64,000 bases of DNA from Beta vulgaris subsp. vulgaris (lineage: Eukaryota; Streptophyta; Magnoliopsida; Caryophyllales; Amaranthaceae): assembly GCF_026745355.1 (NCBI RefSeq), contig NC_079209.1:47752461-47816460 (forward strand), in the 5' to 3' direction. Each line of letters begins with the position of its first letter. Position 1 is the first letter of the stretch. A program made the position numbers and the translations under genes. This document shows, piece after piece, positions 1 through 12,460 of this stretch. Below the pieces are notes generated by a model. It was not told the DNA's origin and did not search any database. It was given only the letters and a program-made list of their open reading frames with translations.

Positions 1-386
1 TTTAAACAAAAGCCACAAGATGAACATTGTGTTGCAATTGGTGAAAACCTTTAAGGAGGCATTGAGGTTCTAGCTCGGCAAGTAGGTGTCTTATGAGAAT
101 ATCAAGATTCAATTCTTGATACCATACTAATGGTCTTATGAAGGTAGCAGAGTACGTGAGCTTTTGGTGGTTTATTTCCAATTTTAGTAGGTACTATTGT
201 CTTTAATCCTTATTTTGTATTTACCTTTGGTAAGTAACAAAAAAGTTGATTTGCTGAAAAGAAAATTATTACGGTTCGTCAAAATGCATAGAGAAGTTCC
301 CCCTTCACAAAGTGATGTTATTCACCTTAAAAACAAAAAAGACTATGTTAGGGTCAGCATAAACAAAAATTCCAGAAGATATTCAC
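1..386. other. Left edge: probable intron of the LYAR-type gene
   Basis: After the exon 3 donor (GTGAAT on the minus strand at 386-381) no further coding exon for the zinc-finger gene is recognisable down to base 1. The 72-codon open frame at 197-415 on the plus strand lies opposite exon 3 and shows no family features. The best reading is intron sequence of the minus-strand gene, but a boundary to intergenic DNA cannot be excluded. Confidence 0.4.
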
Positions 387-1745
387 CTGCAAAACCATGG
401 CGGCCGTTCAGATAATCCGATATTTATATCAACATCTGGCTTCGGCTTGGTTGACTTTGCAGGTGTGCCACTTGCAGTTTTTGCTTGACCCTTTGGACCA
501 TACTTTTCCTGGAAAGCACAAGATACTGAGTTGAACTTACATCCTCGACTATAGCATGAAAGTTATGCTTACAGCATTACTAGGATCAAACAACTTAAAA
601 CGATCCACACAAAATGAGGGCATTGTGATGCAAACGAAATAAAACTTTGAGAAATGGGCCAACATCATCATCAACCACAACACATCTTATTGGAGTGGGA
701 ATAGGATTTTCTCTTGTTCCTATGACCTATCTTCTGATTACACCACCTCACCAAGTAAAAATAAATAAATACCAACCCCCCCCCCCTCTTCTCATCATGC
801 AAATCTTACCATTTCAGTCCCTAGAAGAAACAAGAGAGAAACCAGATCCATTAAAGTGTATCTTTATGTTTGAGCTGACAGGTAATTAAGTGTAACTCAT
901 ACACCGATGAAACTTTTGAAGGGCAACTCAACATGAGAGTACTTCAAAGCCATTTACAACTCATTTCTTCATGCAAAGCTAAACATGAGAGTGATTCAAA
1001 GCCATACAAAAGATTCCCTTTCTTTTTTGCTTACACAATCACTACCTCGCCCGTCAACTATTACTCAAAATACTACTACAAAAACTATCCTAGTCCTCAA
1101 AATACACATTCTAAGAAGTCTTAAGATTGAATAACTTCCCTCATAGCGTAACTGTTCATATTAATGGATGAGAAACATTTAAGACATTCAATTTCAAACA
1201 TCCCAAATAAAAAGAGGAGCAAAACCAATTTCAGGAAATTCTGAGAAACACCCACAAAGCGAAAATTAGAGCACATCAGAAAAAACCAACCTTTATTTCA
1301 ATCTCAGCAACTTATTCACCCCACTAAAGAAAAGTAGAAAACCAATCCACCACTTTCACAAGTGTTCATCAAAATTAAAATAATACCCAGGTATTAAAAC
1401 ATCCTTAAATAAATAACCCTACTTCAATTCATCAAAACTAGATGACAAAACCTACAGAAAAAAAAAATCAAGAGATAAAGAAAAACATACAGCTTCAGTA
1501 ATGCATTGAGTGTGCGCTTGAACACGCTGCTGATCAAACATCTCTCCACAATCTATACAAGATAGCTGTTACCAAATAGTTATGATATATATAAGAAATC
1601 TTTTAAGAGAATTAATTACAAAAATAAGAAGAAATAAAATGGGGAGATGGTATTTTACCTTATATGCAGAGCATTGGCGAAAATGATTAAGGAGCTTAGG
1701 CTTCTTGAGATTCTCCCCACAATCTTCACATTGAAACCAAACCAT
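387..1745 (-). CDS. LYAR-type C2H2/C2HC zinc-finger protein, 5' part (partial)
   Basis: Homologue of LYAR (cell growth-regulating nucleolar protein), a nucleic-acid-binding protein of ribosome biogenesis in the nucleolus. Three exons read on the minus strand: 1659-1745 (29 codons from ATG at 1743-1745), 1491-1565 (25 codons) and 387-508 (40 codons plus 2 bases), joined in phase by GT-AG introns. Exon 1 starts [18 protein letters not shown] and continues NHFRQC; exon 2 has [10 protein letters not shown]...HTQC. These give the two N-terminal Cys/His fingers typical of the family. Exon 3 starts EKYGPKGQ and ends ..SERPPWFC, where plant homologues continue into a further Cys/His finger. I could not find that next exon in bases 1-386, so the gene probably continues past the left edge. 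The minus-strand leader contains AAACCC/CCCTAA motifs like the telo-boxes of ribosome-biogenesis genes. The family call is from remembered homologues, not a search. Confidence 0.85.
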
Positions 1746-1933
1746 TTTTTTGCTGTGTAGAGAGAGAAAAATGGGGAAATTTTTAGGGCTTTAGGTTGAA
1801 GAAAGGGTTTAGGCATAATTTTCAGCCATTTTTATGTGCGCAAATAAAACACATAATTCCCTTCAAAAAAAAAAAAAATGAGTACGACTAACTCTAACCA
1901 AGTTCACTCTGATTGAAAATCGTTAAACGTAGA

Positions 1934-2005
1934 GGGCGTTTGGTCTAGTGGTATGATTCTTGCTTTGGGTGCAAGAGGTCCCGAGTTCGATTCTCGGAAC
2001 GCCCC
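1934..2005 (+). tRNA. tRNA-Pro (anticodon UGG)
   Basis: A 72-nt cloverleaf. The 5' acceptor strand GGGCGTT pairs fully with AACGCCC near the 3' end. The D-arm carries the A-box (TGGTCTAGTGG), the anticodon arm is CTTGC-TTTGGGT-GCAAG with anticodon TGG, and the T-arm has the B-box GAGTTCGATTCTC. There is no intron and no encoded CCA. A T run follows at once (2006-2010), as expected for a Pol III terminator. The gene is divergent to the LYAR-type gene, with about 190 bp between the two starts. Confidence 0.95.
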
Positions 2006-2476
2006 TTTTTATATAAAAAAAAACTAAATTTGCATAGAATTATCCAATAATTTTTTTTACTTACATGTAAATTCTTTTTGAAAACAAACTCACAAAATCT
2101 CGTTGGTTGATTCTTTTCTTTTTGAAAATTATTTTAAAACATTAATTAGATAATAGGTTTTCAAACACTTCTTGTAATATAATAACAAGGCGATTAATAA
2201 AATAAAATCATGCAATTAAGTCAATGTTAATAATGATTTTAATTTGAAAGGTTAATAAAATACAAATGTATTAGCCAACTAATATACAATCTTAAATCAA
2301 TGTCAATATTTTGTTTTATTTGCTCTAGATTTTTCTTTTTAAAAAGAAAAGGGTGCATACTTTCGACTTTAGTGTTTCCAACTTCCACAAACACTTCCCC
2401 TAAAAAAAAAAAAAAAAAAAAAACTTCCACAAACACCTCTTCTCCTCTAATATACTACCCTTTTTGTATATAAAAA
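2006..2476. other. AT-rich intergenic spacer
   Basis: Between the tRNA gene and the Helitron terminus. It holds long A/T tracts (for example a 20-base A run near 2402-2423) and a short imperfect direct repeat of 'acttccacaaacac' either side of that run (about 2380 and 2425). I see no gene. Confidence 0.5.
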
Positions 2477-3416
2477 CTAGTGTGTGACCCGCGCTATGCC
2501 CCGAGTGTTACTATTAACATTTTTATATGGTTTAACTCGTGTGTTTATTATTTATGGAAATCATATTATAACCTTTTAATCATTTGTAATACCATGTAGT
2601 TAGTAAATTGCGCTATGCATGGGATAATTTTGACCAGAATTCATTGTCATTCTTACTTTTGGGACAGTGGAAATATGTCAAGTGTGTGTTAAAAATCAAT
2701 AATTTTATCTTTTGGCAGAAATGAGACATAGCAATTTTTTTTTGGCAGACAATGCTTTTATTGTAGTTGCTAAGCATCATAATCTTTTCGGTTGCTGCTT
2801 CGATTCGAGCTTTGCTATATACTTGGTTGGCTACTTATTGGCAGTAGGGTTGTCCTGTTGATCTTCTTTCCTGCATTTTTGTTATATGCATAATACAGGT
2901 GTTAGTTTTTGTAATGATTGTTATGGTAATTATTTGTATAGATTTTGTGAGTGCAGTGTCTTACACAATGTTTATGTTCCTCTTTTTTGTGGTATTTTCT
3001 GCTTCTTCATTTTGGGTTGGTTCACCAAGGAATTGACCTTTTATATGTGTGTCTTCACCACTGTCATCAAATACTTCGCTTCCTTGGCTTCCCGTTTAAG
3101 AGTTTTTGCATTTATGATGTCTGCATCTTGGCCTTCTTCTGGAATTACCAATATCATGTATGTGTTAATAATCGTTTACAACAATAAATTAATTTATTTT
3201 GTTGTTTTATACTTTTTTAATGCTTGCCATTTTCTTTGTGTTGCTGTTCCTCCTACGATTTTTCTAGTTGGTAGTTTGTCTCAAATGTCCTTTGGCAAAT
3301 CAGCTTAGTTGTCTCACTCCTTGTGCTGAGCTTGACCCTGAACGCAAATTGTTTTCCAATACAAATTTGTAGGCGGTCTATCACCTTCTCATTGCCATTT
3401 TCCTGCAATGTATTTT

Positions 3417-6400
3417 TTATGCCAGTAATTGTAAAGTGGCATCTGTGTGAGAGGGATTGGTGGGATATTTCTTAATTTTCATATTACCTTTTTTAATAAC
3501 ACTTTCAGCTTCCTTATCGAATAATGCAAGTGGAACGCATGCGCTCCAGTCATCGATGTTAACTATTAGAAGATACATGTAGTTGTGAGGAGGTGAACAT
3601 AGTAATTTATCAGTCATGAGATTGGAGGAAAACCAAGTCAAGCAAGCAAAGTCAAGCTTTGCATAGAACATCAGTTAAATCACTATTGTATAAGATCATA
3701 AAGTTATGAAGAAAAGCATCATTAAGTTTTACTAACATTATGTTGTAGTAATTAGTGTTAATGCTTTGGAAAGACTGTAAGAAAATTTATTGTCAACCAT
3801 CATTTTGTTATTGGTGTTTACCTTATCTTTTGGGTATTTGACCACAACGTCACAATTGGTCCAGTATAAAGTCTCATCGATCTTGGTCTTGCATGCGTCG
3901 CAAGAGTTGTAATGCCATTTTTTGTGAAGATTTATGCTTGTAATTGTGGCACTGCAAGTAAAAGTCTCCTGTAGATTTTGATTTTTAATTGAAATATTTT
4001 TTTTTTGTTGAGGTATTTGGTAAAGAATTTTTTTTAAAAACTATCCTAGATTAGTGTGTTATGAGTCATATGTTCCCTTTTCTCTTGGGTCCTGTTGCAA
4101 AATGTATTATAGCTTTGTTCTGTTCCGGAACATGGCTTGTTCTGGTGCTTCATGTGGGTGTGGCTGCAATGCTTTAATTGGTCTCATTTCATCCCCCCCT
4201 AATTATGCATGCATGATTTGGTTAGTGGTTTTTTTTGTGCATTAATGTTTGTTTTGAGAATACATTATTTGAAATGATTTTTGGGTTTTTGATGACGTAC
4301 CTTTGTTTGAAGCCTTCTGATTCTGGAATGTCTTTGTTGAAGTATATTTTTGTTGCGCTAGTTGAGTTCAACTGGTATCTTCCTGTAAGACATGTATGTC
4401 GTGTCATTAGTGCATAATTTATTCCACCGAATTGTATAGAAGTTATGCTTACATCACACATGATCATATTATGTCGAGTTACGTATTTATTGTTTTGATT
4501 ATATTTTAGTTTTCTGTTTTTCTTTCTCTTACCTTGGTACATGTTCACTTTTGTCGAAGTGATGATTACTCTTTGCAGGTTTTCTCTTTTGTTTTCTCGG
4601 TGTCGATCAAATCTGCTTTCACTCCCCACAAAAGTGATTGTCACCTTCAAATTGATGTATGAGTTGATTAGTACATTAGGGTAGTGAATCTCTTGTTTAA
4701 AATCCTTGTGTTTACTAAAGGAAGAGGGTGTCTTACTTTGAATCTTCGATATAAATTCTTCTTATTCGATTCTTGTTTGCTCCTACATTGACCCATGTTT
4801 TTTTCCTCAACTCCAGTTAGCAAGCCACCAACATCTACATTTTTCACATCAATAACCAATGAGTATAAGTTGTTAAAGATTTGATTAGTATAATATAGTA
4901 GTTGTCTGATTAGCATAGCAATTACTACATTAATAAATAATTACCTATGTTGTAGCCATTTTTGTTGTTTCGTTCGTTCAATCGGTCAAGTGGGTGTATC
5001 ATAAATACTTCATCCTGGATTGTAGCTTGAGTTTCTTGTTCTTGAAAGATAGTCGTGTAAGGTGTAGACCTGATGATTAGGTCATTTTTCACGGGCAAGT
5101 GTTGTTTGTTGTTTCTAGCAACTTCAAAGTTGTTTAGAGTGTGTAATTTTCCTTCCGAGATTTGATCTTTGTAAGCCTGTAACAGCCCGCACTTCCAAGC
5201 TGCTAGCTAATCATACTTAACATTCATTAATCTCAATTAACACTTAATACCCTCGAATTTACATTATCTTGCAGCGAAACAAAACCTTTTTATACGATCC
5301 TGGACCTGTGGGTCAAGGCCCACAATAAAACAACTTCAAAACCAAATAACAGATTCCTAGTAACTTACTCGATTCCCAAAACAATAGATATATACTCCTA
5401 AATACAACCTCTAAACAATAAATGTAATTATAATTTCATAACCAACTCTTCCTTATTGATCTATTCCGAGCTTCCCACACGAACCTGCAATTACAGAAAA
5501 GAAATACAAAACAACCAAAAACTAAAATAAGTGGAAAGCTCAGTAGCTTTACTTCAGCCCGTCAAAACGATTTTGGTTCGTAAACGTTTTTCATATATAT
5601 AAGAAACTAACATGGTAATTGTTCGGAAAAGAATTCATCTTTTAAATATATCGCTGGCAGAGCTTAATCACGTAACAGAAATCGCTGGCAAGTACAGGTG
5701 GAAACTTAACATAATATAACATAAATATTCGACCTTATCTGGTCTTAACTCATATCTGAATCATTTCCCTCCACCTGTACCTTGCCCACTATTCATCTCA
5801 GTTCATAAACTAAGCCAGCTAAAACAATTTCGAAATCATTTTCTCATTATCATACTCAAATCATATTCCAAGAAACACAAATATTTCCGAACAATTCCGA
5901 TAACTGAACAAAAAACATACATGCTTATATTAATCAATTTAATTACATAACTCAACACATGTAAATGCATCTATAACCATGGCCATGACTATAAATGATA
6001 TATGATATCTAAAATTCAATATAACGCATACACGAGCATTTAAATAGATTTTGCTGAACATAAAGGTTACCTCAACGCTATCCAACTCCATAATAAACTC
6101 AAGAATGATTATATGCAACCTCCAAAAATCATGAACTTGATCTCCTTATTGGCTATAAACATACATATCTCCAATAGCCATGCTCTAACCACTACCACAC
6201 AACAACAACAACAATAAACATTCATTCTCATTACAATTCACTCTCTAAACTTTTGTATGCACTAACTACAAGCCCATATATACAAATTATTCCACTAATC
6301 TATCCCCCATCATTAATATCACAAGCTAGCTCTAATAAACACACTTTGAAAATTACCACACTAATTTGCAAACACATGAAATTATGATTTTAATTTGAAT

Positions 6401-7700
6401 TATAAAATCTGATTTAGCAAACTCACTAAGATTGTAAGTTCCAAAGCAAGTTCCAATCCACGCAAGAAGGAAAGATTCAATCTTTAACTCTAACACACTA
6501 CTACATGCTGATTTTGCAAATCAAAATCAAGAAAACCAAGGTTTAGAGCTAAATAAATTTATGGAATCATAGAATAAAACCCATAGAAATCTGAATTTAT
6601 GCTTATGAACTTAAGGAGAATAAGATAAAGAATTGAACTTTACCTTCACTAACACACAAGAGAAATGGAAATAAATAAGTAAAAAGGAACACCAACATCA
6701 ACACCATTGCAAAGCAGCAGCGACGGCGTCGGAGTACCGATAGGAGAACAACAGACCACGACAGCAGCACCGATAGTTGTCGAAGAAGAGAGAGGAAATG
6801 GTTGCGACGACAGTGGCTGCAACACTGACAGAACCACCATCAGGAGCGCCAACGCACAACAACAACAACACGCATAGCAACAACAACATAAAGGAGAGAG
6901 AAACGAAAAGGAAAGGGCGGTGGTTGCTCTGATGAGGAGATTCGAACTGAGTGAACATAGGATTGAGAAGGATGACAGTAAATGAGAAGAGTTCAACTTG
7001 GGTTTGATGAGTTTTATTTATCTTTGTTGACGGTGGATGAAGAATTGACAACAAAATGATAATGTGGCAAAAATGACAATGTGGCAACTCCCATAAAAGT
7101 CACGAAGCATCGACAAAAGAATTAGTTTTAAATTTTTAGTTTTTTTTTCTTTTTCTTTAAAACATTAAATTTCTTTAAGAAAATCCCATTAACTTATACC
7201 AAAATATTGTAATTATTTTAAGGTAAATAATTAGCCCTTAATTAAATCTGCTTAAAATATACGGGATATTACAAAGCCTGTATCAAGTCTCTTCTCACAG
7301 TTGCTACAATTAGTCCTCCTTGGATATTTTGTTCATGTTAGTTATCTGTATAGTGAAAAAGGTAACATAATTAATATATTTTTTGTCTCCCCCACTTGAT
7401 AATTGGCCACAAAATAATCCTAGATGAGTCGTAACTTCCATAAATTACAACCGAACATGTTAAGTTTAAGGAAGAGTACTATTTTTCAATAATTTTCTTT
7501 TACCTGTTCGTCATAAAGTAGGATGTCAAACGAACTTGGGTTGATTTGGTTGTACACCACATCCCATGTTCTTATGACTCGCGCCACCAATGGCCCCCCT
7601 ATGAATGTGGGCTTCAAGTCAAGAATATGTTGTTTTTTTATTTCATTTATCAATGTTTTGATTCCTGCATGAGAAAGGGTTAGTATGAACAATATCAAAT
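3417..7700 (-). pseudogene. Helitron-encoded RPA70-like single-stranded DNA-binding protein, broken
   Basis: Remnants of a replication protein A large-subunit-like ORF, which plant Helitrons carry beside Rep. On the minus strand the order is N to C terminal: 7698-7486 has the OB-fold start (LKPTFIGGPLVARVIRTWD... with INPSSFDILLYDE); 4916-4222 has degenerate middle OB-fold sequence; about 3935-3805 encodes a Cys-rich stretch (HYNSCDACKTKID...YWTNCD) like the RPA zinc ribbon; and 3671-3417 has the C-terminal fold (DWSACVPLALFDKEAESVI). Stops and frame changes separate the pieces, and element 5178-7273 interrupts it between the first and second OB-fold. Its intact ancestor would bind ssDNA during rolling-circle transposition. 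The function of this copy is lost. Confidence 0.75.
5178..7273. mobile_element. Solo-LTR-like element A, 2,096 bp, TSD AAGCC
   Basis: It begins TGTAACAGCCCG and ends CGGGATATTACA (TG...CA), with a perfect 5-bp duplication AAGCC at 5173-5177 and 7274-7278. The 5-bp TSD and TG/CA ends are those of LTR retrotransposons. I see no internal second LTR, PBS or polyprotein, so a solo LTR is the simplest reading. It shares landmarks with element B at 47470: TGTAAC.gCCCCG start, an AGCRGAA motif about 85-95 bp in, a 'CTCAGTA' motif, a GC-richer patch near the right end, and GGATATTACA end. Long LTRs of this kind occur in Tekay/Del-type chromoviruses, but that clade assignment is a guess. Open frames at 6649-7087 are CAA/GTT-type low-complexity sequence. 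Confidence 0.75.
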
Positions 7701-7924
7701 TTCAATTGTTTAATTGTAAAGTGGAAAACATGGATACTTTAGAAAAGAATATGGAGATGTAGAAGTATATATGGGAGTGACACTATGTAATAAACAAACT
7801 TGGGAATGATTTTATTGAAATGTGGTGTAGGCATCGCTTTTTATATAACAGATACTCCTGACATAAGTTCATATTTATACATTTCTAAATATTTCTTTGT
7901 AGACTTCATTTTTTGTCATCGCAA

Positions 7925-10900
7925 TATGTTGATCTTCGGTTTCTGCCCTCGGGGTGCATATTTTCAATCCTTTACGTGTAGTGACTCTTGAGACGGCTAC
8001 ATATAGCTACCCATGCGTGAATATTGGTTCTGGCAAGTACAGACCCACTTGATCAAATGTTTGTCTTTGGCTCTTGTTGATTGTCATTGCAAAGCACACT
8101 TTTATGGGAAATTGACGCCTCTTTAGGGTAAATGGCAAATTCTGATCAGATAGTGACATTTCCACCCTTGGTATAGTTACCAGTTTCCTTGCCTACTCTT
8201 TGTTTTAATCTTGTGACAATAAGGTGTGTGCCATTACACAACCCATCTCTTTGGTTGATGTTTGTCAATAACATAATAGGGCATCCCACCTTTATGTGCA
8301 TCTCATGATTTGGTACCCCGGGAACTTAAGGCTATTAAGAAGCTCAGTTTGGTACAATGCTTCGAGATTTCTTCATCCTATCATTGTTCGACACACTCTA
8401 TCTGCACTCTTGTAAACCATCTCCTCCCCGGGAATCAGTGCTTGAATGTGTTTTTTTATGGTGTCCAACATTTAATGTTTAGGAGCTAGTATAGCCCTTT
8501 GTTGGAGGTACTTTGGATCGATGTGGTTTTCCAATATTCTAGGGTAAACTTCTTGCACTAATGCAACTATGTGATCTTCATCACTCTTTATCAATTGATC
8601 TCCGGGTATTTCTATCCACATAGGTTCCTCCTCATATTCCTTTGAGGTTGCCTTTATCTTTTCATCTCCTACATCTAGCACCCATTTACAGAATTCTGCA
8701 AGCTCTATATTATCCTCGTCATTGTTTGTCTTTCTGAGCCGCATGTTAGTCCTCAAGGTGTAGACAGTACATTGTGGCCATATAGTTGTCGATTTGCTAA
8801 TCGATGCATCAACTATTATTCTTCTCTTCCTCCATTTTGGACAACTGATAGTGTTTGTCGGAAATCCCCTCCTAAGACGAGTGTTTGCCTCCAAATATTT
8901 TATCCTTTGTTGATGGGTCATATAGTTGCATTATATCTCGAATTGTGCTGTCTAATGCTTCGAATACATGCCTATGTACCATTGGGGCCTCATCCCATAT
9001 TATTAGTTTTGTTTGCCGTATGAGTTCTGCAAGATCAGATCCTTGCTCAATGTTATAGCACGAGTCCTTGTTGAGATCAATTGGTATCTTGAATCGGGAA
9101 TGAGTTGTCCTCCCACCCACTAATAGGAGTAATGCTATGCCAAATGATGCCACTGCAAGTACTATGATGTTTTGAGAGCGTAGCTTTGACATTAAGGCTC
9201 TCCATAAATAAGTCTTGCCGCCCCCCCCCCCCCTACCATAGACAAAGAAGAATTGACCTCTGTTATGGTAGACAACTTCAAGGATGTTATCGTACACCTG
9301 TTTCTGCTAAGCATTCAAGTCTTGCTCCAGATCAGCTGAATCTTGAGTCATTGATTCAGTGGCATAGGTTAGCTCTTCCAACAACAATCTGTTTCCAGCA
9401 TCTTGCATTAGGGCCACATCTAGTAATGAAATTCCGTGGTAGTCGGTGAGGGTTTTGTTTTCCCTGTTTAAGATTTGTTCTATTTCAACCAGTGCGTAGT
9501 TTTGAATTTGCTCTTCAGTCAAACTTAGGTTTGGAATACCCATCCTTTGACGTTGCCGGAAGAGGATATCATCTTATAAGTCTTTCTAATGCCTATCCCA
9601 TATATCTTTCGGTTTATGAGACTTCTCAAAAAAGCAGGATTGCCACAAAAGGCCGTGTAACTGTGTGCCAGTACTCCATATGGCTGCTTGGAAGAGTCTC
9701 TCATGCCATTCATTATCTCCATTAGAGAGTCTGAGGGTATTGCATGTCGCCTTATATGTGGGGTAGATGATTCCACCCACAATTCTGATGTCCTTGAAAC
9801 ATGTGGTCCCTTTCACAATATTAAGAAGCCTCCTTAAGTAGTACCTCTCTCCAGAGGCGGGGTGTGCAAAGTAAATCCTTCCGATGCTTCTTCCTAGTTC
9901 TCGCCTTTTTCATTTTTTCTTCTCACTCACCCATACCCACTTTGTCGGAAAGTCTACATATGTCAATTCGCACGCTTCTTCAAATTCCTTATTAGCTGTC
10001 ATCCATTATGTAAGTGTTTTTTTCTTTGTCTCAACTCTTTCGAGGACGTCATCTTAGTGCTCATCCTCAAAAATGATCTCCTGATGATTTTCTAGGTGGA
10101 AGGTTAGTTGTTGTATCGGGGGATCCTTGTATTGATATTGAATGCAAAAATTTGCCAACATGCTCCAGAGGCAAACATATATCTACACTTCAAGTAATCC
10201 TTAATCTCCCCTATGACTTTCTCTTGTTCATTATGTGTGTCACCATCATCATTACTTGTAACTTGTTCAATCCTTACAAGTGTCATATCAGGCTCCTTGT
10301 TCATATACTTGAATAGGTATTTCAGCGACTGGTCTTTGTTGCACCATTCTACATTAATGTGGGATTAGATTTTCACCAATAAGTCGATGTCATAAGGGAT
10401 GACGGACCTGTTGTCCAAAGTTTGACCATTTTTGGTTGCCATTTAACCATTATCACGCCTCATATAAACTGGGTAACCCTCTTCACTAAGCGTTGTTTTT
10501 GCCTGAAACAGTTTTGGGTAGTATTGGGAACACTGGCCATTTTGCATACATGGAGATTTTTCATTCATTGATCTACAAGGTCCATGCATCATTGATTGCA
10601 CCACTATTTCATTTCCCAAAAGGTCATTTTTCGGGTTAGGTAGCTCTGCAAATATGATAATGTCTATGTCTTCAGGTGTTAAGGGCTTATCTTCCGAATC
10701 TAAGAAGAGTAAGATGTGTCCATTCGGTAATCCCCTCTTTTGGAATCCAATGGTGTATATGACTGCCATAAGATTAAAAACAAGAGTCTTAGTTATTCAG
10801 TTTACTCTGAATTATGTATTTATATAGTTAGGTAGCATAGCATCTATTTATATATACATGCCAGTGTCTTTCCAAAGTACACAATGAGATCGCATATTGA

Positions 10901-11710
10901 TTCATCAAGCTTGATTTTAAAAACTCAAGCCACCACATCCGGGCGATCTTCTAGTCGTTGTCCAGGTATGCTTGCAAGGAATTTTGTAATCTCTTGCCAT
11001 TTTAGATTACATGTAAAAGTTATGAATAGGTCAGGCGGTCCAGCCCATTGGCAGATGGCTATGTATCTAGGACCTCCAGTGAATGAAGACGGTAAGACGA
11101 TTCGACGCCCTATTGAAGCTGGCGTTGTATCCCCCTCTGGACACATAATCAGTCAACCCGCAAAGGACATTCTCTCTGATTGTCTTTTGGTTGTTGCGTA
11201 CAAAATCCAACCTCGCCTGTTGCAAGCATGTGAATGCGTCGACTATCAATTATTGGCGTAAACGACCACGAAGAATCAGTATGCGAGCCTCATTCAATCT
11301 TTCCATAAAGCGGAAAGCATTATACAATCTCATGGCGGTGACAACTATTCTTTTTTCCGAGTTTTGGAATCGAAATCATTGTGTGGGATGTCAATTCTGT
11401 ACCCATATTCTCCATATGGAAAAAGGAGTTGATATTGTAGGGCCATGAAACTTGGATGATTTTCTGATATCCTTTGGAGACGATGACTTTTCTCCTCTAC
11501 TATCACATCTCGTGGCCCTCTTTCATTGTCATTGTTACCCACAATCAACGCTGCCAACTTATTGCTACTTGGTAGGGTGTATTGTCTACCATCTTTCAAA
11601 CGGGTAGACATTAAGCGAACCTGCACAGGTTGCATATCGATACCGGAGAAGCGCTCCCTAGCCATTCTGAAAACTTTGGCTAGTTCATGGTGCTCATCTA
11701 GCATTCTCGA
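7925..11710 (-). pseudogene. Helitron Rep/Pif1-helicase polyprotein, broken
   Basis: Read on the minus strand: 11704-11345 has the Helitron N-terminal region (MLDEHHELAKVFRMARERF... then HPSFMALQYQLLFPYGEYGY); 11249-10925 has Rep N-terminal sequence (GLTDYVSRGG; GPRYIAICQWAGPPDLFITF then TCN.KW); 10769-10443 starts the HUH nuclease region (FQKRGLPNGHILLFL); 9816-9307 and 9297-8472 have Pif1-type helicase: a Walker A region altered to GRGGGGGKTYLW, HSRFKIPIDL, Walker B LIIWDEAPM, then VYTLRTNMRL; about 8090-7925 has the C-terminal motifs (TINKSQRQTFDQ...LYVAVSRVT) with an in-frame TAG. The usual HUH motif of this family reads H-x-H; here the first His is Asn (PNGH), so the nuclease could not work even without the many frameshifts. 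A C/G run at 9221-9234 disrupts the ATP-binding loop. Confidence 0.85.
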
Positions 11711-11842
11711 GAGCCCCTCAACTATTTAGGACCTGAGATCACACTCGCATAAATCGATTACATATGCTAAGTTACTGAAAGAACATGTCACTTGACATAT
11801 GAAGATTGTTGTAAGATAAAGTAGCAAATTGTTCTTGGTCAT

Positions 11843-12460
11843 GAGGTGTATGAAGCTACAAATAGCAAACAAAAGTTATATATCTTAATTATATATTTTT
11901 TTATTTTAATCTTTATTAAGTATATATATTTTGATAATTGGAATTTATTAGGTATAACCGTCACACAATAATTTATAGTGTAACAACCCATTGAGATCAC
12001 AACATTTAATTAAACTGTATCTTTATCCTTCACTATTCGCATTATCTCTCCTCCAATGTTGTTCGTCTCTCTTATGCCACTTCCCTCAAAAAATGGAGCC
12101 TTCTCAACATCATCATAACTTGTAGAAGCATCCGCAAATTGTTTTTGTAGCAATAATTTTTTTATTGCAATGGAGTGATCTTATTTATCGAAGATTTGCA
12201 TTGGCATAATCGATCAATCCATCTAATTCCATCCACTCAAAAAAATCCAGAAAATAATAATTTGTTGAACAAATTCTTGAGATTCTCTTCACAAATTACT
12301 CTTCTAAATTCCTTTAATACTTGTGAGTTCCTTCACATTCGAGTACAGAAAACATCTTCTACCTTTTTCTTCACCATCGTTTTCCTTGGCTCGTTGGTAA
12401 GGGGTCAGTCAATCAAGAACAACATTGACATCGACACTAAAGATAAAGTCATATCATTCT
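11843..12460. other. AT-rich spacer upstream of the Helitron coding region
   Basis: It may include the unrecognised 5' end of the Helitron. The ORF at 12175-12486 lacks any recognisable motif and runs into the adjacent MITE. I see no gene or RNA. Confidence 0.4.

Larger units (their letters stand above)
2477..11842 (-). mobile_element. Decayed autonomous Helitron (Rep/helicase plus RPA-like), minus strand
   Basis: A rolling-circle transposon. Read on the minus strand, the Rep/Pif1-helicase remnants come first (about 11.7 to 7.9 kb), followed by an RPA70-like remnant (about 7.7 to 3.4 kb), an arrangement known for plant Helitrons. The 3' terminus is placed at 2477: the minus strand reads ..GCGCGGGTCACACA-CTAG followed by T, the CTRR|T rule, although the hairpin before it is imperfect. 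The 5' TC terminus was not identified; the upper limit given is where recognisable coding similarity stops. Many stops and frameshifts make it inactive. A 2,096-bp LTR-like element (5178-7273) splits it. Confidence 0.75.

Noticed and set aside
2886..3308. 140-codon hydrophobic plus-strand frame
   Set aside because: Lies antisense within the Helitron's 3' part, Phe/Cys/Val-rich by composition, no recognisable domain.
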